This document shows, one piece after another, positions 35,912 through 45,079 of a DNA stretch of 64,000 bases. The DNA comes from JAWLFI01 sp964525165 (lineage in GTDB: Bacteria; Bacteroidota; Bacteroidia; Chitinophagales; Saprospiraceae). The position numbers and the translations under genes were made by a program. Below the pieces are notes generated by a model. It searched no databases and was not told the origin of the DNA. It worked only from the letters and a program-made list of their open reading frames with translations. Where the stretch lies: contig CAZGGG010000005.1 of the NCBI GenBank assembly GCA_964525165.1, positions 1 through 64,000 of the forward strand, given 5' to 3'. Within the stretch, counting starts at the first letter, position 1. Each line of letters starts with the position of its first letter.

Positions 35912-36577
35912 CAGATCAGGACGTCTTGCTTTCGTTCTTTCATAAGCTTGAGTCCTTCTCCATTCATCAATTTTGGCAAAATGTCCGGATAACAGGATGT
36001 CAGGGACCTTCCATCCATTAAATTCTTGAGGGCGTGTATACACAGGTGGGGCCAATAAATTATCCTGAAAGGAATCTGTCAATGCAGAAGTTTCATCATT
36101 CAATACCCCGGGGATTAAGCGTCCAATGCTGTCTACCAATACAGCAGCTGCTAATTCTCCACCCGATAAAACATAGTCACCAATGGATATTTCCAAGGTA
36201 ACGACCTGCTCCCGTATCCTTTCATCTATGCCCTTGTAGTGACCGCAAATAATCAACAAGTTTTGAAAGAGAGAGAGCCTATTAGCAGTGGGCTGATCAT
36301 ACTTTTTGCCGTCAGGCGTCATATAGATGATTTCGTCATATGTCCTCTGCGCCCTTAAATGCTGGATGCATTGAAAAAGGGGTTCAGGCATAATCACCAT
36401 GCCTGATCCCCCTCCGTATTGATAATCATCTATTTGATTGTAATTGCCCTGGCCATAGTCTCTTAGGTCATGAACATGTACTTCTAACAGACCTTTTTCC
36501 TGAGCTCGCTTCATAATACTATGATCAAAAGGACCTCTTAAAAGATCAGGCACAATAGCAATTATGTCAATTCTCAT
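35894..36577 (-). CDS. trmD: tRNA (guanine-N1)-methyltransferase
   Basis: 227 aa SPOUT methyltransferase forming m1G37 in tRNA. Conserved: DYQYGGGSGMVIMPEPL, YMTPDGKKYDQ, LIICGHYKGIDERI (knot), EISIGDYVLSGGELAA and PPVYTRPQEF. Normal length. The typical rimM/rplS partners are not adjacent; here it follows an FKBP gene by 7 bp. Confidence 0.96.
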   Translation of the reverse strand: MRIDIIAIVPDLLRGPFDHSIMKRAQEKGLLEVHVHDLRDYGQGNYNQIDDYQYGGGSGMVIMPEPLFQCIQHLRAQRTYDEIIYMTPDGKKYDQPTANRLSLFQNLLIICGHYKGIDERIREQVVTLEISIGDYVLSGGELAAAVLVDSIGRLIPGVLNDETSALTDSFQDNLLAPPVYTRPQEFNGWKVPDILLSGHFAKIDEWRRTQAYERTKARRPDLLEDKI

Positions 36578-36584
36578 GGAGACT

Positions 36585-37253
36585 TTATTCGATACCTAAA
36601 AGTTCTACTTCAAATATCAAAGTAGCGTAAGGCTTAATGGATTCGCCTGCGCCCCTTTCTCCATATGCTAGGTCATAAGGAATAAAGAGTTTCCATTTTG
36701 ATCCTACAGGCATCATTTGTAAAGCTTCTTGCCATCCTTGAATCACTCCATTTACAGGAAAAGAGATAGACTTACCACGATCAACAGAACTATCGAAAAC
36801 AGTTCCATCTAATAAGGTTCCATGATAGTGTACCTCTACTTTATCTGTTGCAGAGGGTGTAGGGCCATTACCTTCCTCAATGATCATATATTGCAATCCG
36901 GATTCAGTGACTTGAACGCCATCTTTTTCTTTATTAGCCGCTAAGAAAGCCTCTCCTTCTTTCTTGATCGGTTCAAACTTGGCATCTTGTTTTTGTCGCA
37001 AATAGTTGGTTACTATAGCATTTGCAGCCTGGAGATCTTTTTGGCTTGGCTCTTCATTTAGCGCCTGTGCCATAGCCGAAGCGAAGACCTCAGCATTTAA
37101 CTCTTTAAAACCTTGAGATTTCAAATTTGATCCCATTATCAATCCTAAACTCTGAGATACACTATCCATTGATGTCATTTTGTTTTGCGCATGTTGTGTT
37201 ATTACAAATGCGATTATAAATATTGTGCTTAAGGCACCTTTCATCCAATTCAT
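36585..37253 (-). CDS. FKBP-type peptidyl-prolyl isomerase, exported
   Basis: 222 aa with a signal peptide (STIFIIAFVITQHAQ). N-terminal dimerisation helices of the Mip/FkpA type (about 28-110), then an FKBP domain: VEVHYHGTLLDGTVFDSSVD, FPVNGVIQGWQEALQMMPVG and PYDLAYGERGAG. Folds proline-containing proteins in the periplasm. Four bases after the M20 peptidase gene and 7 before trmD, so one transcript is likely. Confidence 0.94.
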   Translation of the reverse strand: MNWMKGALSTIFIIAFVITQHAQNKMTSMDSVSQSLGLIMGSNLKSQGFKELNAEVFASAMAQALNEEPSQKDLQAANAIVTNYLRQKQDAKFEPIKKEGEAFLAANKEKDGVQVTESGLQYMIIEEGNGPTPSATDKVEVHYHGTLLDGTVFDSSVDRGKSISFPVNGVIQGWQEALQMMPVGSKWKLFIPYDLAYGERGAGESIKPYATLIFEVELLGIE

Positions 37254-37257
37254 TCTA

Positions 37258-38646
37258 TTACGCTTTTAAGTTCTTGTATTCGTGATAAAAGTGAGGTATG
37301 GTTTCTATTCCTTTGAAGTAGTTGAATAAACCGTAGTGCTCATTGGGTGAATGCAACGCATCCGAATCCAGCCCAAATCCCATAAGGATCGTCTTCAATC
37401 CAAGCACTTCTTCAAACAATGCGACAATGGGAATACTACCGCCCCCTCTTTCCGGGATAGGTTCTTTACCAAAAGTATTTTGCATTGCCTGACTAGCAGC
37501 CTGATATTCGATAGAGTCTGTAGGTAATAACACAGGCTCACCTCCATGATGGGGTTCTACTTCGACCGATACGCAATCAGGAGCGATAGATTTAAAATGA
37601 TCTTCAAATAGTTGCGTGATTTTATCGCTGCTTTGGTTGGGGACTAATCTCATGCTGATTTTCGCATAAGCTTCAGAAGGCAAAACGGTCTTTGCTCCCT
37701 CTCCAATATATCCACCCCAAATACCGTTGACATCTAAGGTGGGTCTTATAGAGGTATGCTCAATCGGAGAGAATCCTTTTTCGCCTCTTAAAGCCTCAAC
37801 ACCTAAATCTTCCTTGTAAGCCTCTTCATCAAAAGGTATTTCCGCTATAGCTTTTCGCTCTTTCTCTGATAATTCCTGGACATCATCATAAAAACCAGGA
37901 ATGGTTATATGGTGATTTTCATCCATCAATGAAGATATCATTTCTGTAAGCACATTGATGGGATTGGCAACCGCACCTCCATATACTCCTGAATGCAGGT
38001 CTTTATTCGGTCCTGTTACCTTTACCTGAACGTAGCTCAAGCCTCTTAGACCTATAGAAATGGAAGGCACGTCATTAGCTATGATTGCCGTGTCAGACAC
38101 TAGCACTACATCCGCTTTAAGCTTATCTTTATGGTCTCTCAAAAAGGGTTCTAAATTATCTGACCCCACTTCTTCTTCCCCTTCGATCATGAATTTCACA
38201 TTACACGCTAAGGAATCTGTAGCATTCATGGCTTCGAACGCTTTGATATGCATATACACCTGACCTTTATCATCACATGCTCCTCTGGCAAATATAGCTC
38301 CATCAGGATGTACTTTGGTTTTCTTGATAACCGGTTCAAAGGGAGGTGAATTCCATAAATTAAGTGGATCTGGAGGTTGAACATCATAATGTCCATATAC
38401 CAAAACCGTGGGCAAATCCGGATGAACTATTTTTTCTCCATAAACGATGGGATGTCCTTTGGTGCTTACGATTTCTGCCATATCTGCCCCTGCACTCAAT
38501 AATTTTTCTTTGACAAATTCAGCTGCTTGAGCGACTTGTTCTTTGTATGCAGAGTCTGCACTTATACTAGGTATCTTGAGAAATTGGATCAGTTCTTCCA
38601 AAAACCGATCCTTGTGTTCTTCAATGTAAGACATTACTTGTTCCAT
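37258..38646 (-). CDS. M20-family dipeptidase
   Basis: 462 aa cytoplasmic di-zinc peptidase. Metal ligands: His and Asp in VYGHYDVQPPDPL, Asp in GACDDKGQVYMH, catalytic and ligand Glu in MIEGEEEVGS, Asp in LVSDTAI, and the final His in DALHSPNEHYG. The large insert with IRPTLDVNGIWGGYIGEGAKT is the dimerisation lid of the carnosinase/CNDP-like group. Degrades dipeptides. Confidence 0.94.
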   Translation of the reverse strand: MEQVMSYIEEHKDRFLEELIQFLKIPSISADSAYKEQVAQAAEFVKEKLLSAGADMAEIVSTKGHPIVYGEKIVHPDLPTVLVYGHYDVQPPDPLNLWNSPPFEPVIKKTKVHPDGAIFARGACDDKGQVYMHIKAFEAMNATDSLACNVKFMIEGEEEVGSDNLEPFLRDHKDKLKADVVLVSDTAIIANDVPSISIGLRGLSYVQVKVTGPNKDLHSGVYGGAVANPINVLTEMISSLMDENHHITIPGFYDDVQELSEKERKAIAEIPFDEEAYKEDLGVEALRGEKGFSPIEHTSIRPTLDVNGIWGGYIGEGAKTVLPSEAYAKISMRLVPNQSSDKITQLFEDHFKSIAPDCVSVEVEPHHGGEPVLLPTDSIEYQAASQAMQNTFGKEPIPERGGGSIPIVALFEEVLGLKTILMGFGLDSDALHSPNEHYGLFNYFKGIETIPHFYHEYKNLKA

Positions 38647-38710
38647 ATCTAAAATTGAGTTTGTGCGAATATATAAAACACTGCTTGTATTACGGCAGAT
38701 GACGATTGGA

Positions 38711-39511
38711 TCATTTATAGTGACGATTCAACAACTCATACAACTCTTCTTCTGTAAGGTTTCTGACCAACCTTCCTTCCTTTGCATAAGAAATTTGTCC
38801 GGTCTCTTCAGATACTATCAAAGCAATGCTTGAGGTTCCTTCCGTCACACCTACTCCTGCCCTATGCCTTAAACCAACGCTTTTAGGAAGTGATTGATTT
38901 TCAGAAACAGGTAAAATTGCCGATGCAATTTGAATAAATCCTGCATTGATCACCACAGCCCCATCATGCAAGGGACTTTCTTTTTGAAAAATACTTTCTA
39001 ACAGAGGTTGAGAAATACGGGCCCTTAACTCAGTACCTGAACCCGAAAGGGAGTTCAAATGAAAATCATTGGTGAGCACAATCAAAGCACCGATTTTAAA
39101 CCTCGCCATTTTGACCAAAGCAGATTTGATAGCATTAATAGATCTCTGTTTTTCCTCTTCCGGCTCTACTGACGATTTAATCAAGGATCCAAAAAGTTTT
39201 CCCCTCCTCCTTAGGGTCGTGTTACCCAACACTAGTAAGAAACGACGGACTTCGGGTTGAAAAATGATGATTAATACAATGACACCTACACTTACAAACT
39301 GACCCAATAATTTACTGAGTAAATCCATTTCTAGTGTTTGCACCAACCACCAAATGGCGTACAAAAGCAGTACCCCTATAAAAATGTTGATAGCAAGACT
39401 TCCCCTCAACAACTTATAAACACTGTAAATAAGATAGCCGGTAATCAGGATATCCAACACATCCCAAAAGTCGATGCTAAAAAAACCTATCTCAATTAAA
39501 AAAGGACCCAC
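38711..39511 (-). CDS. cdaA: Diadenylate cyclase CdaA
   Basis: 266 aa. Makes cyclic di-AMP from two ATP. Three N-terminal membrane helices (about 15-85), then the DAC domain with DGA at 183-185 (PLHDGAVVINAG) and RHR at 215-217 (GLRHRAGVGVTEGTSS), both catalytic. Start appears to be GTG at 39511. No cdaR or glmM neighbour as in Firmicutes. Divergent from the coiled-coil protein at 39667. Confidence 0.95.
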   Translation of the reverse strand: MGPFLIEIGFFSIDFWDVLDILITGYLIYSVYKLLRGSLAINIFIGVLLLYAIWWLVQTLEMDLLSKLLGQFVSVGVIVLIIIFQPEVRRFLLVLGNTTLRRRGKLFGSLIKSSVEPEEEKQRSINAIKSALVKMARFKIGALIVLTNDFHLNSLSGSGTELRARISQPLLESIFQKESPLHDGAVVINAGFIQIASAILPVSENQSLPKSVGLRHRAGVGVTEGTSSIALIVSEETGQISYAKEGRLVRNLTEEELYELLNRHYK

Positions 39512-39666
39512 AAATAGCGCAATTTGCCTAAAGATAAGGTATGATACAGAAATAGGAAGCGCAGAGCTGAGGAATCGGTTTTTGTAAGAAGTTGTATAAA
39601 TGGAAGTATAGAATTTTAGGTTTTAGCTTTACGGAATTATATTGCACGAAATGAATACTGCTAGCA

Positions 39667-40728
39667 TTGAGATTTAGTTTCATCATATCGTTCTGTTGTA
39701 CATTCTTACCATCGGTTTTCAGCCAAAAAGTTGAAGTCAATGTTGAGGGAGAGCGCATCGTCAGGTTTGATGATGGATCATGGAGGTATTATGAACCTGC
39801 TGATAGTATTTATGAATTACAATTAAGCGGACCTAAAGCAAGCAGACCTAAACCTGTTGAAGGAGACAAGTTGGAAACGCAAAAGAAGAAGCTTGAAAAA
39901 GAGCTCCATGAGATTGAGCGTAAAATCTATTCCTTGCGAGAGAGAAGAAAAGAGATCAATCAACTTCTTATTGAGACGGATAATACGCAACAAATTATAG
40001 AATTAAACACAGAACTTCAGACCGTAATAAGGTCTGAACGTCAAAATGAACAGCTTTACTTAGACCTCACGAATGAGTTAGAAAATATTGAGAAGATTAG
40101 CTCAATCCGACCCGACCAAAGAACCAAAGTGACGGGAACAACCTCAAGTACGACCGTAAAAAATGGAGTAATCGAGTATAATGCGGAAAGAGAAGTACCG
40201 GTAATCTCTGATTATATCTTTATTCCTGCCTTAGAATGCAAGGTTAATAAAGAAAGAGATGAAATGAGCAAATTAGTGACTACTCAAGTGGCTTCTGAAC
40301 TTATCTTTTCTTATACACCGGAAGGGGTAAGTTCCTATATTCAGGAAAGGGAATATTTGGAGGGCTATGTTCATCTCACGCACGTTCAAGGACGTTTTTT
40401 TCTGAGTTTAAGAGTCGAAATTGCCAACATGAAAGCTCAGCAGTCATATGGTTATTTAGCAAAAAATGGCCAGTTAATCGTACAACTGTTAAATGGCGAA
40501 ACTTATGCGCTACGAAACACAAGTAATTCAATTGGCACAGTTCTCCCCTCTGAGGAAATCACTAGATATGAAGCTGAATATGCTATAGATCCCAGAGTGT
40601 TGAATGAACTTGAGAAAAACCCTCTAGATAAAATCAGGCTGGTTTGGTCAACCGGATATGAGGACTATGAAGTATTCGATGTCGACCTGCTTTCCAGACA
40701 ATTTAATTGCCTCAGTTCAAATCTATAA
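39667..40728 (+). CDS. Exported coiled-coil protein of unknown function
   Basis: 353 aa. A TTG start at 39667 is the only reasonable one (a TGA lies in frame at 39652) and begins a signal peptide (MRFSFIISFCCTFLPSVFSQ). After RIVRFDDGSWRYYEPAD comes a coiled coil (about 70-140, EKELHEIERKIYSLRERRKE) and a beta-rich C-terminal part (about 175-345). I recognise no catalytic motif. It ends 3 bp before miaE and may head the long plus-strand run to 45079. Confidence 0.75.
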   Translation: MRFSFIISFCCTFLPSVFSQKVEVNVEGERIVRFDDGSWRYYEPADSIYELQLSGPKASRPKPVEGDKLETQKKKLEKELHEIERKIYSLRERRKEINQLLIETDNTQQIIELNTELQTVIRSERQNEQLYLDLTNELENIEKISSIRPDQRTKVTGTTSSTTVKNGVIEYNAEREVPVISDYIFIPALECKVNKERDEMSKLVTTQVASELIFSYTPEGVSSYIQEREYLEGYVHLTHVQGRFFLSLRVEIANMKAQQSYGYLAKNGQLIVQLLNGETYALRNTSNSIGTVLPSEEITRYEAEYAIDPRVLNELEKNPLDKIRLVWSTGYEDYEVFDVDLLSRQFNCLSSNL

Positions 40729-40731
40729 TTT

Positions 40732-41313
40732 ATGCTCGGATTAAAACTCCCCACAGATCCAAGGTGGGTAAATCTTGCTGAAAAAAGTCTTGAAGAGATT
40801 TTGTCAGATCATGCCTATTGCGAACAAAAAGCTGCAACTTCATGTATCTCCCTAATCCAATCTTATCCAGAGAAAAAAGAAATGGTAGAGGCGCTCGCTC
40901 CCATCGTTTCTGAAGAATGGGGACACTTTCGATCAGTGTTGAAAAAATTAGACGAAAGAGGTCTCCAATTAGGCCGTCAGCGAAAAGATGAATATGTCAA
41001 TGCACTTTTAAAATTTCAGAAAAAGGATGGCAGTCGAGATGATCGCTTAGTCGAAAAGCTACTAACCTGTGCTTTGATAGAAGCTAGATCATGCGAAAGA
41101 TTCAGATTGCTCTCGACAGATATGCAAGATGAGGAATTTCAAGTCTTCTATCACAAATTCATGGTTGCTGAGGCAGGTCATTATCGATTATTTATTGATT
41201 TGGCAAAAAAATATGGTGATCCTGAAAAGGTAAAGAGTCGATGGCAAGAGTACTTAGATTATGAACGTGAAATACTCTCCCGGCTGGAAGTGAGAGGTGA
41301 TCGAATGCACTAA
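40732..41313 (+). CDS. miaE: tRNA-(ms2io6A)-hydroxylase MiaE
   Basis: 193 aa di-iron, ferritin-like monooxygenase that hydroxylates the isopentenyl group of ms2i6A37 in tRNA. The iron ligands are in DHAYCEQKAA (Glu-x-x-Lys family pattern), SEEWGHF, IEARSCERFRLL and AEAGHYRLF. N-terminal LPTDPRWVNLAEKSLEEIL is typical. Length normal. Precedes the ATP-grasp unit by 9 bp. Confidence 0.92.
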   Translation: MLGLKLPTDPRWVNLAEKSLEEILSDHAYCEQKAATSCISLIQSYPEKKEMVEALAPIVSEEWGHFRSVLKKLDERGLQLGRQRKDEYVNALLKFQKKDGSRDDRLVEKLLTCALIEARSCERFRLLSTDMQDEEFQVFYHKFMVAEAGHYRLFIDLAKKYGDPEKVKSRWQEYLDYEREILSRLEVRGDRMH

Positions 41314-41322
41314 ACAAAGAAG

Positions 41323-42768
41323 ATGAATCCTAAAAAAATAGAAATATTTAAACCCGGAGACTTTGAACCCGATGATCATTGGTATGACAAAGCCCTTAAT
41401 TCTACCATTCACCCAATGGTGAATTTTTTCTTAAATCTGAGTAAAGACAGAATTATAAAAAGATATTGTCATTTGCACCCAAGAGTGCAATATGATGACT
41501 TGCATAACATTTTATCATATGAATGCAGTTACTTTAAATGGGCGGGCGCAGATCTGATTAATGTGACCAGTGCTGAAGGCAAAAGGCAAATGGTTGTGAT
41601 TGAAAACAATTCCTGTCCTTCCGGGCAAAAATCCATGCCTCTTCAGGACGACCACAAAGAAATGGGCGGGTATGAATTACTTATTTCTCGCACCTTCATC
41701 CCCATGCTCAAAAAGCATAAACGTAAACTTCCGCCAGGAGGCCTTGCGGTGATCTACGACAAGAATCCAATGGAAGCCTCTGCTTACGCAAAAGTCATCG
41801 CAGAACTTACTAACGAAAAGGTGTTTTTTGTCTCTTATTATCAAAATGAAACGGATCCATCTGTTCATTTTGATGAAGGCATTATGAAAGTAAGAGATGA
41901 AAAAGGAGCTTGGCATCCAATCAGGGCATGCATGAGGTACTTAACTCAACGCCCCTGGAATAGACTTCCTTTGCACTCTAAAACAATGATTTTCAACCCT
42001 GTTATTGCTTGTCTAGCAGGAGGTAGAAATAAAATGATTGCGGCGAAAGCCTATGACTATTTCAATGCGGAACTTTTGGGTGACAAGCTGAAAATTAATA
42101 CCCCGGAAACCGTTTGGGATGTTCAAAAGGCCGAAATCCCTTTTATCATTAAGAGAATGGGAGGTCAGGGGGTTGTCAAGATTCCATATAGCAATGCGGG
42201 GCAAGGAGTATTCACAATCGTATCAGAAGAAGAACTCAATGGCTTTATGGCGCAAGACTTTCAATATGAAAGATTCATAGTTCAATCCTTAATCGGAAAT
42301 TATAATTGGAGTTCAATCAGTAAGGCTGGTCGACTTTATCATGTGGGAATGATCCCTGACGCAAAGGGAAACACCTATGTTGCAGATTTGCGAATGATGA
42401 TATCATCCACGCCTTCCGGATTAAGACCGATTGGAATTTATGGGAGGAAGGCTGCTGCCCCACTCTTAGACACTCTTTCAGAGAGCTCAGATTCATGGGA
42501 AATGTTGGGTACAAACCTTTCTATCAAAAAAGGCGAAGATCAGTGGGGCTCTGACACCTCGCGACTAATGCTAATGGATAGAAGAGATTTTAACAAAATG
42601 GGGCTATCCCTAGATGACTTGATTGAAGCATTCATTCAAACGGTATTGTCATCGATAGCTATTGATAAAATGTGCCAAAACCTTTATAACAAAAAAGGTA
42701 AGTTTAGAAAAAGGCTCTTCACTTCATTGAATGATGATGCCTCATTATTGGACGAAATCACTTTATGA
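41323..42768 (+). CDS. Probable circularly permuted ATP-grasp protein
   Basis: 481 aa, cytoplasmic. I do not recognise a named family, but the motif order suggests a permuted ATP-grasp: a metal-ligand motif VIENNSCPSGQKSMPL (residues 92-107; E94, N96) comes early, where normal ATP-grasps have it last, whereas the ATP-binding lysine and Gly-rich part FIIKRMGGQGVVKIPYSNAG (274-293; K280-region) come late, followed by RFIVQSLIG (317-325) and SSTPSGLRPIGIYG. Such permuted proteins (COG2308-like) ligate amines to carboxylates. The gene overlaps the next, a normal ATP-grasp, by 4 bp (ATGA), so the two products are made together and probably work in sequence or as a complex. Confidence 0.65.
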   Translation: MNPKKIEIFKPGDFEPDDHWYDKALNSTIHPMVNFFLNLSKDRIIKRYCHLHPRVQYDDLHNILSYECSYFKWAGADLINVTSAEGKRQMVVIENNSCPSGQKSMPLQDDHKEMGGYELLISRTFIPMLKKHKRKLPPGGLAVIYDKNPMEASAYAKVIAELTNEKVFFVSYYQNETDPSVHFDEGIMKVRDEKGAWHPIRACMRYLTQRPWNRLPLHSKTMIFNPVIACLAGGRNKMIAAKAYDYFNAELLGDKLKINTPETVWDVQKAEIPFIIKRMGGQGVVKIPYSNAGQGVFTIVSEEELNGFMAQDFQYERFIVQSLIGNYNWSSISKAGRLYHVGMIPDAKGNTYVADLRMMISSTPSGLRPIGIYGRKAAAPLLDTLSESSDSWEMLGTNLSIKKGEDQWGSDTSRLMLMDRRDFNKMGLSLDDLIEAFIQTVLSSIAIDKMCQNLYNKKGKFRKRLFTSLNDDASLLDEITL

Positions 42769-43778
42769 GCCATTCACCAAAAAGACTTTTAATACTTACT
42801 GACCACTCGAAGCACTCAGCGAATAATAGCTTCTACGCACTATCCTCCGCCTTTTCTGCTTTACCCACTTGGGACAAAGTACATGTTTGCAGCAGAGGCA
42901 ATAAAGTGAATCAGAATTTTTTTAGTGGCCGGGAAACACGTTTGTGGGTAACACCTCACGAAGCTGGTTATGAATTCGGTGATATGCAGGGCCACTGGAG
43001 AGAACATCTTATCTCATCCAACTTAGACGAGTATGACGCCATTTTACTAAGATTACCAAGGCCCATTCAATACGACCTGTTCCAGTTATTAGAGGCCCAC
43101 TATGCTCCCTTTCAAATTGTAAATAACCCCTCAGGAATAAGACTTACAGGTAATAAAAAATTCTTGTTGAACTTTCCGGATATCTCTCCACCTATGAAAT
43201 GGGTCATGTCCCCGGAAGAGGCAAAAGAATTTAGCCAGCGTCATGAAATAGTTTTAAAACCAGGAGAAGAATATGGGGGTAAAGGAATTCTTCGACTATA
43301 TCAAAACACTCTTTGGAACGGTGATGAAAAAATAGACATCCGATATCTAAACGATTTGTTTTTGCCGGAAGGGATGTTGGCCATGAAATTCCTGAAAAAT
43401 ATCCATAGAGGTGATAAAAGAACCATAGTGGTGAATGGAAAAATTATAGGTAGTACAATTCGATTTCCTTCGCAAAATTCATGGTTATGCAATGTGGCGC
43501 AGGGTGGATCAGCAGAGATTTCAGAACCAGATGAAGATGATCAGAAAATAGTTGATACAATAGGACCTACCCTAAGGGAACATGGTATAATTTTGTACGG
43601 CTTTGACACCTTGGTAGATGATCATGGCCGGAGAGTTCTCAGTGAGATTAATAGTTTAAGCATTGGAGGTATAGCTCCATTGGAGAAGGCATCCGGAAAA
43701 CAATTATCAAGGCAAATTGCCGAAAATATAACCGACTATTGGACCACTTTTTATGAGAAAACAAATTCAGGATCTTAA
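42765..43778 (+). CDS. GshB/RimK-like ATP-grasp ligase
   Basis: 337 aa ATP-grasp of the glutathione-synthetase-like group. In order: LLRLPRPIQYDLF (94-106), the pre-grasp NPSGIRLTGNKKFLLNFP (121-138), ATP lysine in IVLKPGEEYGGKGI (162-175, K165), GDKRTIVVNGKIIGS (216-230) and the Mg-binding end VLSEINSLSIGGI (291-303; E294, N296). It has no glutathione-pathway partner here. Expected reaction: ATP-dependent joining of an amino group to a carboxylate through an acyl-phosphate. Overlaps both neighbours (4 bp and 26 bp). Confidence 0.85.
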   Translation: MSHSPKRLLILTDHSKHSANNSFYALSSAFSALPTWDKVHVCSRGNKVNQNFFSGRETRLWVTPHEAGYEFGDMQGHWREHLISSNLDEYDAILLRLPRPIQYDLFQLLEAHYAPFQIVNNPSGIRLTGNKKFLLNFPDISPPMKWVMSPEEAKEFSQRHEIVLKPGEEYGGKGILRLYQNTLWNGDEKIDIRYLNDLFLPEGMLAMKFLKNIHRGDKRTIVVNGKIIGSTIRFPSQNSWLCNVAQGGSAEISEPDEDDQKIVDTIGPTLREHGIILYGFDTLVDDHGRRVLSEINSLSIGGIAPLEKASGKQLSRQIAENITDYWTTFYEKTNSGS

Positions 43779-44721
43779 TATCATCCAAAAATTACCCATT
43801 GGCAAACATGAATGCTGGTGTGAAATTGTTGTCAACCCTTTGGCTCAACCTATTAATATTCCTGTTTTAATCATCAAAGGAGCAAATCCCGGAGCAACGA
43901 TAGGTTTGACTGCGGCGGTCCATGGAAATGAAATAAATGGGATTCCCGTTATTCAAAGGTTATTTCAGAATATAGAACCAAAAAGGGTTCAGGGTACCAT
44001 TGTGGGGATACCTGTAGTCAATATTCCATCATTTGAAAGGAAAAAAAGAAGGTTTGTAGATGGGCGCGATTTGAATCACTTTTTCCCTGGCAAGAAAGAT
44101 GGGAATATGAGTCAAGTATATGCTTTTCGTTTCTTCAACCGCATTGTGAAGTATCTTGATTACCTAATGGATTTGCATACTGCCAGTTTTGGAAGAATTA
44201 ACAGCTATTATATAAGAGCAGATCTAATGGATCCGGTCACAAAAAAGATGGCTTTACTTCAAAATGCACAGATCATTGTACACAATCCTGCAAATGATGG
44301 TACACTAAGAGGAGCCGCTTCTAATGCCGGCATACCTGCCATTACTTTGGAAGTGGGTAATCCTAATTTATTCCAAAAAGGAATGATACGTTCTAGTTTA
44401 ACCGGCGTATTCAATACGCTTCACGAGTTTGACATATACCCTTCAGAAATTGACTTACCTGAAACGCCCGCTGTTTTATGTAAGGACTCCTATTGGTTAT
44501 ACACTAAGACCGGCGGTGTTCTCCAAGTATACCCGCAGCTTGCAGAAATGGTTGAAGAGGGACAAGAAATAGCCATCATGAAGGATATTTTCGGAAATCG
44601 CATCGTTCAGTATACAGCACCAGAAGAAGGTGTGGTCATCGGTAAAAGTATCAGCCCTGTCAATCAAACAGGGGGCAGGATTCTACACCTAGGTAAATTA
44701 TGGTCAGATGAAGAAGAATGA
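43753..44721 (+). CDS. Succinylglutamate desuccinylase/aspartoacylase-family hydrolase
   Basis: 322 aa zinc carboxypeptidase-fold deacylase (M14-like AstE/AspA). Zinc ligands His57 and Glu60 in AAVHGNEINGIPVI, His142 in LMDLHTASFG; arginine site RDLNHFFPG (105-113); catalytic Glu200 in ITLEVGNP. Typical family reactions remove an acyl group from an N-acyl amino acid. Encoded directly after two ATP-grasp ligases with a 26-bp overlap, it may trim or recycle their product. The C-terminal ~80 residues are a beta-rich lipoyl-like tail seen in relatives. Confidence 0.9.
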   Translation: MRKQIQDLNIIQKLPIGKHECWCEIVVNPLAQPINIPVLIIKGANPGATIGLTAAVHGNEINGIPVIQRLFQNIEPKRVQGTIVGIPVVNIPSFERKKRRFVDGRDLNHFFPGKKDGNMSQVYAFRFFNRIVKYLDYLMDLHTASFGRINSYYIRADLMDPVTKKMALLQNAQIIVHNPANDGTLRGAASNAGIPAITLEVGNPNLFQKGMIRSSLTGVFNTLHEFDIYPSEIDLPETPAVLCKDSYWLYTKTGGVLQVYPQLAEMVEEGQEIAIMKDIFGNRIVQYTAPEEGVVIGKSISPVNQTGGRILHLGKLWSDEEE

Positions 44722-45079
44722 AGAAACCCGACTTGTCAAAGCGGTATTTCCAAACACGACAAATCACTATGACACTCTTTTCGGTGGCACCGCTTTACAA
44801 CTCATGGACGAGATTGCATTCATTTGTGCGACCCGATATTGTCATAAAAGAGTTGTAACCATAAAGTCTGACAAGGTCGATTTTAAACACCCCATTCCCG
44901 CAGGAACCATCATAGAGCTCATTGCCAAGGTCAAGTCTGTTGGCAAAACCTCCCTCGTGGTACACGTAGACATCTTTCTCGAAGAAATGTATCAAGAATC
45001 AAGGACCAAAGTAATTGAAGGAGAATTTACTTTTGTTGCCATTGATGAAAATAGAAACCCTATCAAAGTGCTCGATTAA
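44708..45079 (+). CDS. Hotdog-fold acyl-CoA thioesterase
   Basis: 123 aa of the YciA/BACH acyl-CoA thioesterase group: ETRLVKAVFPNTTNHYDTLF and GGTALQLMDEIAFICATRY, with the catalytic Asp of LMDEIA and Asn/His region of NTTNHYDTLFGG. Hydrolyses acyl-CoA; chain length not readable. It overlaps the aspartoacylase-like gene by 14 bp, so it is probably the last gene of the ATP-grasp unit. Its TAA shares the TTAA with the stop of the convergent YciO-like gene. Confidence 0.92.
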   Translation: MKKNEETRLVKAVFPNTTNHYDTLFGGTALQLMDEIAFICATRYCHKRVVTIKSDKVDFKHPIPAGTIIELIAKVKSVGKTSLVVHVDIFLEEMYQESRTKVIEGEFTFVAIDENRNPIKVLD

